NCBI GenBank assembly: GCA_903844735.1
Contig: CAIMUX010000025.1
Coordinates: 1-57,970 of the forward strand
From: Candidatus Eiseniibacteriota bacterium
GTDB lineage: Bacteria > Eisenbacteria > RBG-16-71-46 > CAIMUX01
Length of the DNA: 57,970 nt
Reading direction: 5' to 3'
The notes beneath the pieces are model-generated. The model ran no database searches, was not told the DNA's origin, and was given only the letters and a program-made list of their open reading frames with translations. This document shows, piece after piece, positions 35,281 through 42,675 of the stretch; positions within the stretch are counted from its first letter, which is position 1; each line of letters opens with the position of its first letter. The translations under genes and the position numbers were made by a program.

Positions 35281-35512
35281 GGGCGCAGGTCGGCTGGCGG
35301 CGATGGAATTCGCCGCCATCTTCTCGGTGGACCCGTCCACCGCGTTGCTCGATGTTTCTCGGTCGCCGCCATCCACGCCCCACGAGGCCTCCGACCGCAA
35401 CCAGTCTCGTCGATGGATCATTTCAAGTGGGCTCGACTACGAGACTTAGCAAACGGAGCCGTTGATAACGTCGGAAGGTCCGGGGGAGTACTGGAGGAAA
35501 ATCTGTTGATCC
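35197..35512. repeat. Segmental duplication, copy A (5' end and leader of the EAL gene)
   Basis: This stretch matches 36604-36922 over about 316 bases. Identical blocks include CATCTTCTCGGTGG, TCGGTCGCCGCCATCCACGC, GGGCTCGACTACGAGACTT, GCAAACGGAGCC and CTGGAGGAAAATCTGTTGA. Both copies have the same orientation and lie 1.4 kb apart. Confidence 0.85.
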
Positions 35513-35541
35513 GGGGGGGCACTGAGACTCGGGGTAGCATC

Positions 35542-35590
35542 GGGTCTCGGACTTTGGGCTTCGGGCTTCGGGCTTCGGGCTTCGGGCGTC
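35542..35590. repeat. GGGCTTC heptamer array, locus 2
   Basis: Seven 7-bp units: GGGTCTC, GGACTTT, four exact GGGCTTC units (35556-35583) and GGGCGTC. It occupies the 375-bp gap between the EAL gene frame and the single-domain regulator, which otherwise holds no recognisable gene. Confidence 0.85.
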
Positions 35591-35796
35591 AATTCGGGGC
35601 CTTCGGAAACAGCTCACCCCCTTCTCATTCCAAGAACGCGCAGGTCGGACGACGGTTGAACTCGCGACATTTGGACACAATCGGGGATCTTCCGAGATCC
35701 TGTCCCCGGGCAGCGCCGGGTGGTTTGAGAGCTGGCCCCACAGGCCGCTTTCGCGCGGGTCCTCTTTCTTGCGGATGTAGAGACACAGCCTGGGCC

Positions 35797-36243
35797 TCAG
35801 CTCTCCCAGTTGAGTCTCGGCACTTCCACGACAGCCAGAAAGAGGCCCAGTTGTCGAATGGCATTCACGAACCTCTCGTACTCAACGGGCTTCACGATGT
35901 ACGTGCTGCAACCCAGGGCATGACATTCTTCCACCTCTCTGGGGTCGTCGGTCGTGGTGATCATGATGACAGGGATCTTGCGGAGCTCCGGATCGGCCTT
36001 CACCTGGGCCAACACTTCCACCCCGCCGAGTCTCGGCATGCGGATGTCGAGAAGCAGAACGTAGGCGGTTCCCGCTCGCCGTTTGCGTCCATCGCCTTTC
36101 CGGAGCAGAAACTCCATGACTTCCTGTCCGTCCTTGAAGTGCAGCAGTTCATTCGCGATGCCTGCACGCACCAAGTTCTTTCGGATCAATCCCGCGTGTC
36201 CCTCATCGTCCTCAGTTATGAGGATCACAACCTCACTGTTCAT
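35797..36243 (-). CDS. Single-domain response regulator
   Basis: A 148-residue stand-alone receiver domain: ITEDDEGH at the N-terminus, phosphoacceptor Asp in YVLLLDIRMPRLGG, MITTTDDPREVEE and the conserved Lys in TYIVKPVEYERF. It has no output domain. The layout matches the CheY-like regulators that usually accompany phytochrome or hybrid kinases (Rcp1-like). An AAGGAG site lies 8 nt before the ATG, inside the 3' end of the preceding sensor fragment, and the two genes overlap by ATGA. Confidence 0.9.
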   Translation of the reverse strand: MNSEVVILITEDDEGHAGLIRKNLVRAGIANELLHFKDGQEVMEFLLRKGDGRKRRAGTAYVLLLDIRMPRLGGVEVLAQVKADPELRKIPVIMITTTDDPREVEECHALGCSTYIVKPVEYERFVNAIRQLGLFLAVVEVPRLNWES

Positions 36244-36500
36244 CTCTCTGTCTCCTTTCGCTTCATGTCCATGAACGTGACATACGTCTCGACCGTGATA
36301 CCCGAAGCGGCGAAGGCATCGTCAATCCCGCGCGGCATATTGTCTGTCCAAATATAGCCGCGATTGAACGAGTTGAGGACGAACACCCGTCTTGGTTCCG
36401 GCCCGGCGGCAAGGGAATCAAACGCGGTCAGCCCGACCATGGGCGAAATGAGCGCCGCGACACAGATCCGTGCGAACGGACTACGAACCGTCGGCTTCAT
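36240..36500 (-). pseudogene. Truncated N-terminus of a periplasmic-sensing kinase or similar sensor
   Basis: An 86-residue frame with a signal peptide (MKPTVRSPFARICVAALISP) followed by RRVFVLNSFNRGYIWTDNMP and VETYVTFMDMKR. This looks like the start of the ABC-substrate-binding-like sensor domain found in hybrid histidine kinases (pattern VLNSYxxGYxWTDxxxxGI and E-MDTKR). The frame then runs into the ribosome site of the regulator gene and stops in its ATGA. The rest of the sensor (hundreds of residues) is missing. GGAG 6-7 nt before the ATG at 36500 shows the start signal survived. Confidence 0.6.
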
Positions 36501-36603
36501 GACAACTCCGGTGGTCACAGCCAATAGGTAATCGCCGATAGAAAGGCAAGTGATTGTCACGGATGCGGCCCGTCCGCTTTCGGATGGCGGCGTTGGTGGT
36601 TTG

Positions 36604-36922
36604 CCCCAAGCTCGGCGGCCTCGGGTCGTCCTCGCGGTGGAGGAGTCGGGCCTCGCCCGAGTCTGGCCCGGTCGCCCCGGTGTTCATGGCTGCAGGTCGG
36701 CCGGCAGCGCCGGATCTCGCCGCCATCTTCTCGGTGGCCCCGCCGACCGGCGCTGCTCGATGTTCCTCGGTCGCCGCCATCCACGCTCCACGAGGCCTCC
36801 CACCACAACCTGTCTCGTTGATGGATCGATTCAACTGGGCTCGACTACGAGACTTGGCAAACGGAGCCACTGATGTCGTCGGATCGTCTGGGGTGGGTGC
36901 TGGAGGAAAATCTGTTGAGCCG
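36604..36922 (-). pseudogene. Segmental duplication, copy B: decayed 5' end of an EAL-type response regulator
   Basis: Reads in the minus direction as MNTGATGPDSGEARLL and EDD, matching MNTRATGGDSGKARLL and EDD of the intact gene, then breaks off after about ten codons of the receiver domain. The leader upstream of the start is also duplicated (see copy A, 35197-35512). The missing body of the gene and the base changes show it is not functional. Confidence 0.75.
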
Positions 36923-37033
36923 AAGGGAAGCGGCGGGGAGCCGCGGGGGCCAAGCGATCGCCGACGGCCAACCCGGAACACCGGTCGCCGCCTCAAACTC
37001 ATGATTGCCAGAGACTGCTCGACGTCCTCCGGC

Positions 37034-37068
37034 CCGAAGCCCGAGGTCTGAAGCCCGAGGTTTGAAAC
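37034..37068. repeat. CCGAAGC heptamer array, locus 3
   Basis: Five 7-bp units: CCGAAGC, CCGAGGT, CTGAAGC, CCGAGGT, TTGAAAC. This is the complement-strand version of the GGGCTTC array at 35542-35590. Confidence 0.65.
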
Positions 37069-37116
37069 GAGCGGTATTTGTCCGCCGCTCCAAATCTCAG
37101 ATCCAGCCTCCAGTTC

Positions 37117-37146
37117 TTGACGCAGCTCATGCCTAAGGGATAGGCT
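37117..37146 (+). promoter_or_regulatory. Candidate sigma-70 promoter of the nuo operon
   Basis: TTGACG, 18-bp spacer, TAGGCT lies 86 nt before the nuoA start. The -35 half is good and the -10 half weak. Confidence 0.35.
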
Positions 37147-37149
37147 GTC

Positions 37150-37168
37150 GTGTCCCATGCGGGGACAC
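37150..37168. promoter_or_regulatory. Inverted repeat in the nuo leader
   Basis: GTGTCCC-ATGCG-GGGACAC is a perfect 7-bp inverted repeat directly downstream of the candidate promoter. It could be an operator or a leader hairpin. Confidence 0.4.
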
Positions 37169-37231
37169 CCGGGCGCAACAGGCTCCCGTAAGCCCCCGCC
37201 GGCACGGACCGCAGGAAACATCGAGGTCATC

Positions 37232-37639
37232 GTGCACTTTGAGTACTCCGTGGTGCTGATCTACCTGACTGTTAGCGCGGTCATTGTAGGACTGGCGCTG
37301 TGGCTCGGCCGGTTTCTGCGGCCGAACCTTCCGGATCCCCAGAAAGCGCAGATCTATGAGTGCGGCGAACGCCCGATCGGGAGCGCATGGTTCAACTTCA
37401 ACCCTCGCTTCTACTTGATCGCCCTCGTATTCATCGTATTTGACGCCGAGATCGCCCTGACCTTTCCGGTAGCAACTGTGGCCAGAGGGTGGATCGCCCG
37501 GTCGGACGGAACCGGCTGGGTCGCGGTGGTGGAGATCCTGCTCTTTTTCGTGATCCTTTTAGCCGCCCTGGCCTATGTCTGGGGAAAGGGCGAACTCGAT
37601 TGGTCGCGGGAGCTTACCAGCCCCGAGGAGATGCCATGA
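37232..37639 (+). CDS. nuoA: NADH-quinone oxidoreductase subunit A
   Basis: A 135-residue membrane subunit of complex I with three helices. Diagnostic motifs are YECGERPIGSAW with the loop Cys, NPRFYLIALVFIVFDAEIAL and a final helix (LLFFVILLAALAYVWGKGEL). I take GTG at 37232 as the start: GAGG stands 5 nt upstream and the frame before it is not NuoA-like. Its stop overlaps the nuoB start (ATGA). Confidence 0.95.
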   Translation: MHFEYSVVLIYLTVSAVIVGLALWLGRFLRPNLPDPQKAQIYECGERPIGSAWFNFNPRFYLIALVFIVFDAEIALTFPVATVARGWIARSDGTGWVAVVEILLFFVILLAALAYVWGKGELDWSRELTSPEEMP

Positions 37640-38163
37640 CGGAGAACCTCAGCGGCCTGGAGGTTTCGCGGCAATGCCCCACCGGGGGTGACGCGGCGCC
37701 ATTCGTGGTCACCACGCGGGTCGATGACCTGGTGAACTGGTTTCGCGAGTCGTCGATCTGGTACCTGCTCTTTGCCACCGCTTGCTGTGGCATCGAGCTG
37801 ATGCAGACCGGCGGCCCTCGCACCGACCTCGACCGGTTCGGGGCGGTGTTTCGCTCGACCCCACGCCAGTCCGACCTGCTCATCGTGGCCGGGACCATAA
37901 CCTACAAGATGGCCGACCGGGTGCGGCTGCTCTACGCGCAGATGGCCTCGCCTAAGTACGTGCTGGCCATGGGGAGCTGCGCCAACTGCGGGGGGCTCTT
38001 CCAGCCCTCCTACTCGGTGGTGCCGGGCGTGGACGCCATCGTCCCCGTCGACATCTATCTACCCGGCTGCCCGCCGCGACCCGAGGCTCTGAACGAGGCG
38101 ATTCTTCGTCTGCAGGACCTGATGAAGGGCGAGCACTGGGCCAGCCGCCGGAAGCATCAGTAG
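37636..38163 (+). CDS. nuoB: NADH-quinone oxidoreductase subunit B
   Basis: A 175-residue peripheral subunit carrying cluster N2, the last iron-sulfur cluster before quinone. All four ligands are visible: Cys50 and Cys51 in ATACCGIE, Cys115 in GSCANCGG and Cys145 in PGCPPRPE. The start overlaps nuoA by ATGA. Length and motifs are those of an ordinary NuoB. Confidence 0.97.
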   Translation: MTENLSGLEVSRQCPTGGDAAPFVVTTRVDDLVNWFRESSIWYLLFATACCGIELMQTGGPRTDLDRFGAVFRSTPRQSDLLIVAGTITYKMADRVRLLYAQMASPKYVLAMGSCANCGGLFQPSYSVVPGVDAIVPVDIYLPGCPPRPEALNEAILRLQDLMKGEHWASRRKHQ

Positions 38164-38188
38164 GGACTTCCCAGGAGGGGGACGATTC

Positions 38189-39847
38189 TTGACCGAGAGC
38201 GAGATCTGTGACCGCCTGAAAGCCGCGCTCCCCGACGCTGTCGAGGAGTTCGAATCCCAGCTCCTCGATCCTGCCATTCGTGTGAAGCCGGCCCGCCTCG
38301 TGGAGGCCTGCCGGTTCCTGCGCGACGACCCGAGCACGCGGATGCACTACCTGCGTCTGGTCACCGGGGTTGATCGGCTGCCGGCCGGGGAAACACCGGG
38401 GCGGATTGAGATGGTCTACCACCTCTGGTCCTACGAGAAGCGTCACGGGATCGTGCTGCGAGTGCACCTCGACCGAGACAATCCGGTGGCGGACACGGTG
38501 TGTGGTGTGTGGCCGGTGGCGAACTGGGGTGAGCGCGAGGCGTTCGACCTACTGGGTGTCACCTTCACGGGACACCCGGACCTGAAGCGGATCATGATGC
38601 CGGTCGACTGGGTCGGGCACCCGCTGCGCAAAGACTATCAGCGTCCGGACCGCTACCACGGGCTGCCCACCAACCGCACCGCCGTCCTCGAACAGGGGCG
38701 CGTCCAGGTGGCCACCGCCGAGCACGTCGCGAAGGCCGAGCCGGTGAGCGGCTACATGCAGCTCAACATGGGGCCACACCACCCCGCCACCCATGGCGTG
38801 ATCAATTTTCTCATCGAGACCGACGGCGAGGTCCTGCGCCGGGCGATTCCCGATGTCGGCTACCTCCACCGGGGCATCGAGAAGATCTCCGAAATGGTCG
38901 GTTACCTCGGGACCATGCCCTACACCGACCGGGTCGACTATCTCGGCGCCATGTTCACCAACCACGGCTGGGCCCTGGCCGTGGAGAAGCTGTGCAACAT
39001 CGAGGTGCCGCGCCGGGCCGAGTTCTGCCGAGTGATCGCCAGCGAGCTGAACCGGATCGCCAGCCACCAGATCGCCACCGGGGCGCTGGCCATGGACTTG
39101 GGCGCCTTCACCCCGTTTCTGCACTGGATCCGCGAACGCGAGAAGATCAACGACATCATGGAGCGGATCTGCGGCGCGCGCCTCACCTACAACTACATGC
39201 GCTTCGGCGGCGTCTCGCGCGACATCGACCAGGTGACCATCGACGAGATTCGCCGCTGGCTCGATCACTACGAGCCGATGATGCTGGAGTTCGACCGGCT
39301 CATCTCCGGCAACGAGATCTTCATCCGCCGCCTGGCCAACGTGGCGGTGATCGACCCGGACGACGCCATCGCCTACGGACTGGTCGGGCCCAACCTGCGC
39401 GGTTCAGGGCTCGCCTGGGATGTCCGCCGGGATGAGCCGTACTCGATCTACAACGAGTTCGAGTGGGACGTCATCACCGGGACTGGCGTGCATGGCGTGG
39501 TCGGCGACGCCTTCGATCGCTACGATTGCCGCCTGCGGGAGATCCGCGAAAGCGTGAGGATCCTGCGCCAGGCCTGCGAGCGAATCCCCGAGGGAGAGGT
39601 CAGGACAAAGACGGCGCGGATCAAGCCCGCGGCCAACGAGGTCTACACCCGCGTGGAAGGACCGCGCGGCGAGTGCGGGTTCTTCGTGGTGTCAGACGGG
39701 ACCGACAAGCCGTACCGGTCGCGCTTCCGCACCGGGTCCTTCACTGCCATGACGATCATCGAGCACTTGAGCCCCGGCCTGATGATTGCCGACCTGGTGG
39801 CGCTGATCGGCTCGCTGGACGTCCTGGCACCGGAGATTGACCGTTGA
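38189..39847 (+). CDS. nuoCD: NADH-quinone oxidoreductase subunits C and D, fused
   Basis: A 552-residue fusion. Residues 1-165 are NuoC (30 kDa; [51 protein letters not shown]). From about 188 it is NuoD (49 kDa; [41 protein letters not shown]-type [16 protein letters not shown], and a C-terminus ending in the conserved [10 protein letters not shown]). Together these line the quinone site with NuoB. The start is a TTG at 38189 with GGAGGGG 8 nt upstream. Such fusions are known in enterobacteria and several other phyla. Confidence 0.95.
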   Translation: MTESEICDRLKAALPDAVEEFESQLLDPAIRVKPARLVEACRFLRDDPSTRMHYLRLVTGVDRLPAGETPGRIEMVYHLWSYEKRHGIVLRVHLDRDNPVADTVCGVWPVANWGEREAFDLLGVTFTGHPDLKRIMMPVDWVGHPLRKDYQRPDRYHGLPTNRTAVLEQGRVQVATAEHVAKAEPVSGYMQLNMGPHHPATHGVINFLIETDGEVLRRAIPDVGYLHRGIEKISEMVGYLGTMPYTDRVDYLGAMFTNHGWALAVEKLCNIEVPRRAEFCRVIASELNRIASHQIATGALAMDLGAFTPFLHWIREREKINDIMERICGARLTYNYMRFGGVSRDIDQVTIDEIRRWLDHYEPMMLEFDRLISGNEIFIRRLANVAVIDPDDAIAYGLVGPNLRGSGLAWDVRRDEPYSIYNEFEWDVITGTGVHGVVGDAFDRYDCRLREIRESVRILRQACERIPEGEVRTKTARIKPAANEVYTRVEGPRGECGFFVVSDGTDKPYRSRFRTGSFTAMTIIEHLSPGLMIADLVALIGSLDVLAPEIDR

Positions 39848-41115
39848 ACATCATGCACTACCTGGCGGACCTGCTGGTCCGGAGTCTGTTCAAGGCGGAT
39901 CCGGCCACCTGGCCCTACACCTGGATCGCCTATGCCGTCGTCATCGGGGTGGGAGCGCTTCTGGCCTTCGCTTTCGTGGCGATCTTCGCCGGCCCGGTGA
40001 CCTGGATCGAGCGGCGAATCGCCGGCCGGATCCAGTCGCGCATCGGCCCGAATCGCAACGGCCCGCAAGGGTGCCTCCAATGGCTGGCTGACGGGATCAA
40101 GTGCTGGCTCAAGGAGGACTTAGTCCCCGCGACGGCCGACAAGCCGCTTTACCTGGCCGCGCCCTACCTCGTCTTCACGGGAATGTTCGGGGCGTTCGTG
40201 GTGCTCCCCTTCGGCGCGCATGTCATTGCGGCCGATCTCAACGTCGGTTTGCTCTACATATTGGCGGTGACCTCGCTGGTCGTGGTGGGGCTCTTGATGG
40301 CCGGCTGGGGCAGCAACTCGAAGTGGGCGCTCTTCGGCGGTGTGCGCAGCGCGGCACAGCTCGTTTCTTACGAGGTTCCGTCGGCGTTCTCGCTGATGGC
40401 GGTGGTGTTGATGGCAGGCACCCTTTCGACGCAGGGCATCGTCGGAGCACAGGGCGGTTGGCCGTGGCAGTGGTTCGTCTTCCGCAACCCGTTTCTCTTC
40501 GCCGCCTTCATCATGTACTTCATCTCCGCGATCGCGGAAGGCAACCGGACACCGTTCGACCTGCCAGAGGCGGAGAGCGAAATCATCGCCGGGTACAACA
40601 TCGAGTACTCCGGCATGCGCTTCCTTTTCTTCCTCTTCGCCGAGTGGGCCAACATGTGGATCATGGCCGCGGTGGCCACCCTGGCGTTCCTCGGCGGATG
40701 GCAGATCCCCGGCATATCGCCGGAGCGGATCGCGGAGGCGAAGGGCTGGACCTTCGTCGGCTGGCAGGCCCTTTCGTTCGCCATCTTCGTGTTCAAGGGC
40801 ACGTGCCTGGTCTTCACCATCATCCAGATTCGCTGGACGCTGCCCCGCCTGCGGGTGGACCAGTTGATGATCACTTGCTGGAAGTACCTTGTTCCCCTCT
40901 CGATGGGGTCGGCGACCGGTGTCCTGCTCCTCATGGCGCTCGTGCGCGAGGGCGGCATCGTCGACTGGGTCATGCGGGGCGCCATGCTTCTCGTCGGGCT
41001 CTTGGTAGCCGGAGCCTACATTCGCAAGGTTCGCGCCACGTTCATGGCGGACCGCGATAACTATAAGAAGATGGAGGGCCGGGACCTATGGTACCCACCG
41101 TACCGCCTGCCGTGA
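39844..41115 (+). CDS. nuoH: NADH-quinone oxidoreductase subunit H
   Basis: A 423-residue membrane subunit linking the peripheral arm to the proton pumps. It has the expected helices and the quinone-channel motifs [49 protein letters not shown] and [19 protein letters not shown]. The start is TTG at 39844, overlapping the nuoCD stop (TTGA) with GGAG 8 nt upstream; an ATG nine bases later lacks spacing. The 3' end overlaps nuoI by 28 nt. Confidence 0.96.
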   Translation: MNIMHYLADLLVRSLFKADPATWPYTWIAYAVVIGVGALLAFAFVAIFAGPVTWIERRIAGRIQSRIGPNRNGPQGCLQWLADGIKCWLKEDLVPATADKPLYLAAPYLVFTGMFGAFVVLPFGAHVIAADLNVGLLYILAVTSLVVVGLLMAGWGSNSKWALFGGVRSAAQLVSYEVPSAFSLMAVVLMAGTLSTQGIVGAQGGWPWQWFVFRNPFLFAAFIMYFISAIAEGNRTPFDLPEAESEIIAGYNIEYSGMRFLFFLFAEWANMWIMAAVATLAFLGGWQIPGISPERIAEAKGWTFVGWQALSFAIFVFKGTCLVFTIIQIRWTLPRLRVDQLMITCWKYLVPLSMGSATGVLLLMALVREGGIVDWVMRGAMLLVGLLVAGAYIRKVRATFMADRDNYKKMEGRDLWYPPYRLP

Positions 41116-41810
41116 GTCCGCATCGCCGGCCCCCCAGGGGGACTGTCCGAGCCTACTTCCGGAACATCCGGCTCGCCCTGTCCACGGCCTTCGACGGCAT
41201 GAGCGTCACGATGAGCTACATGTTCCGCCGGCCGTTGACGATCCAGTACCCGGACAAGATCGACAAGCCTGTGCAGGAGATGCTGCCCGAGAGCTACCGC
41301 GGGGTCCTCGAAGTCGACATGGACCGCTGCACGGTCTGCCTGCAGTGCCAGAAGATCTGTCCGCTGGGCTGCATCAACATCGAATCGTGCAAGAACCCAG
41401 AGACCGGCAACCGGGAAGTGACGAAGTTCGACATCGACATCGGCCTGTGCATGTACTGCGGCCTCTGCGCCGAGACTTGCAACTTCGATGCCCTGGACCA
41501 CACGCGGGAGTTCGAGGCCACGGTCACAACCCCGGACCAAATGATCCTGCACTTCGTGGAGAAGCCGCGGGAGGTAACCAAGCTGAAAGCGGCCGAGATG
41601 CCGGTGCGCAAGCACAAGGGGTCGATCCTGCAGAAGATGATACCGGCCTTCGGGCGGAGGCACCCGCAAGAGGTCTGGACACCCACCGCGTACGCGGCGG
41701 CGCCCGTTCCGGCACTCAAAGCGCCGACCGCGACACCAAAGCCCGCGGCACCGGTTGCGTCAGCCGCGCCGAGCGCCGCGGATTCCCCAACACCGGAGCA
41801 GGCCCCATGA
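41088..41810 (+). CDS. nuoI: NADH-quinone oxidoreductase subunit I
   Basis: A 240-residue ferredoxin-like subunit with two [4Fe-4S] clusters (N6a/N6b): Cys81, 84, 87 and 91 in CTVCLQCQKICP, and Cys121, 124, 127 and 131 in CMYCGLCAETC. The C-terminus carries an extra Ala/Pro-rich tail of about 55 residues not found in most NuoI. A GGAGGG site lies 9 nt before the ATG at 41088, inside the 3' end of nuoH. Confidence 0.95.
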   Translation: MVPTVPPAVSPHRRPPRGTVRAYFRNIRLALSTAFDGMSVTMSYMFRRPLTIQYPDKIDKPVQEMLPESYRGVLEVDMDRCTVCLQCQKICPLGCINIESCKNPETGNREVTKFDIDIGLCMYCGLCAETCNFDALDHTREFEATVTTPDQMILHFVEKPREVTKLKAAEMPVRKHKGSILQKMIPAFGRRHPQEVWTPTAYAAAPVPALKAPTATPKPAAPVASAAPSAADSPTPEQAP

Positions 41811-42358
41811 ACGGATCGATCGTCCAAGTCGTCCTCTTCTATCTCTTGGCGGCCCTGGCCCTGACCGGTGCGTGCCTGGTGGCGTTTTCGCGCAGCATCG
41901 TGCACAGCGCCTTCGCGCTGCTCGGGACGTTCGTCGGCGTGGCCGGGCTCTACGCCCTTCTCGCGGCCGACCTGGTGGCCATCGTCCAGGTCATGGTCTA
42001 TGTCGGCGGCGTGCTCATCCTCATCCTCTTCGCGGTCATGCTGACCGCGCGGGTCGACGAGGGGAAGGAAAGCAACCCGACCGTAGGGAAGATCCCGGGA
42101 TTGTTGGCGATGCTGGCGATGGCCGGACTGCTCGTGGTGACCGCGGTGAAAGCGTTCGGGCCGCGCACCGTGATTTCCGAAGCGAATCCTCCGTCGACGG
42201 TTAGTCCTATCGGCAACCTCCTCTTGAGCAAGTACGTGCTGCCGTTCGAGGCGATTTCCGTGCTGCTCCTGGCCGTGCTCCTCGGCGCGGTGACCATTGC
42301 CAGCGGGAGGATGCGAAAAGGGGCCGGCGGCAAGCAGGAAGGGGAGGCACCGCGGTGA
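41807..42358 (+). CDS. nuoJ: NADH-quinone oxidoreductase subunit J
   Basis: A 183-residue membrane subunit with five helices, including the conserved third helix VMVYVGGVLILILFAVML that forms the pi-bulge in complex I. Its start overlaps nuoI by ATGA and its stop overlaps nuoK (GTGA). Ordinary length. Confidence 0.95.
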   Translation: MNGSIVQVVLFYLLAALALTGACLVAFSRSIVHSAFALLGTFVGVAGLYALLAADLVAIVQVMVYVGGVLILILFAVMLTARVDEGKESNPTVGKIPGLLAMLAMAGLLVVTAVKAFGPRTVISEANPPSTVSPIGNLLLSKYVLPFEAISVLLLAVLLGAVTIASGRMRKGAGGKQEGEAPR

Positions 42359-42672
42359 GCATCGGACTCGGGCATTACCTGGTCGTTTCAGGGCTCCTGT
42401 TCTCGCTCGGGCTCTACGTTCTGATCACGAGGAAGAACGCGGTGGCCATGCTCATGGGGGTCGAGCTGGTGCTGAACGCGGCCCTGCTCAACATGGTGGC
42501 GTTTTCGCGCCTCGGGCGGGTCGGGCCGGACAAACTGGACGGGCAGGTCTTTGCCCTCTTCGGCATCGTCCTGGCGGCGGCCGAGGCGGTAGTCGCCCTC
42601 GCGCTTGTGCTCCAGCTCTACCGGGCCTTCCGCTCGGTCGACACCACCGAGACGACGGACCTGAAGGGGTAA
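42355..42672 (+). CDS. nuoK: NADH-quinone oxidoreductase subunit K
   Basis: A 105-residue, three-helix subunit. The two conserved membrane Glu are present in MLMGVELVLNAALLN and AAAEAVVALALV. The GTG start at 42355 overlaps the nuoJ stop (GTGA). Confidence 0.96.
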   Translation: MSIGLGHYLVVSGLLFSLGLYVLITRKNAVAMLMGVELVLNAALLNMVAFSRLGRVGPDKLDGQVFALFGIVLAAAEAVVALALVLQLYRAFRSVDTTETTDLKG

Positions 42673-42675
42673 ATC

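Larger units (their letters stand above)
36923..37231. other. Intergenic region upstream of nuoA
   Basis: 309 bases with no gene. It holds the third heptamer array (37034-37068), a candidate promoter (37117-37146) and an inverted repeat (37150-37168). Confidence 0.55.

Noticed and set aside
35542-35590. Heptamer array as a CRISPR or coding repeat
   Set aside because: Units are only 7 bp, lie between genes and show no spacers or conserved frame.
33793-36357. Very long plus-strand open frame (854 codons) opposite the EAL gene and regulator
   Set aside because: It crosses genes with clear motifs on the other strand plus intergenic repeats; no domain is visible, so it is a shadow of high GC content.
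38240-38270. GAGTTCGAATCCC stretch resembling a tRNA T-arm
   Set aside because: It lies inside nuoCD in the conserved NuoC reading frame, and no acceptor stem or other tRNA arm surrounds it.
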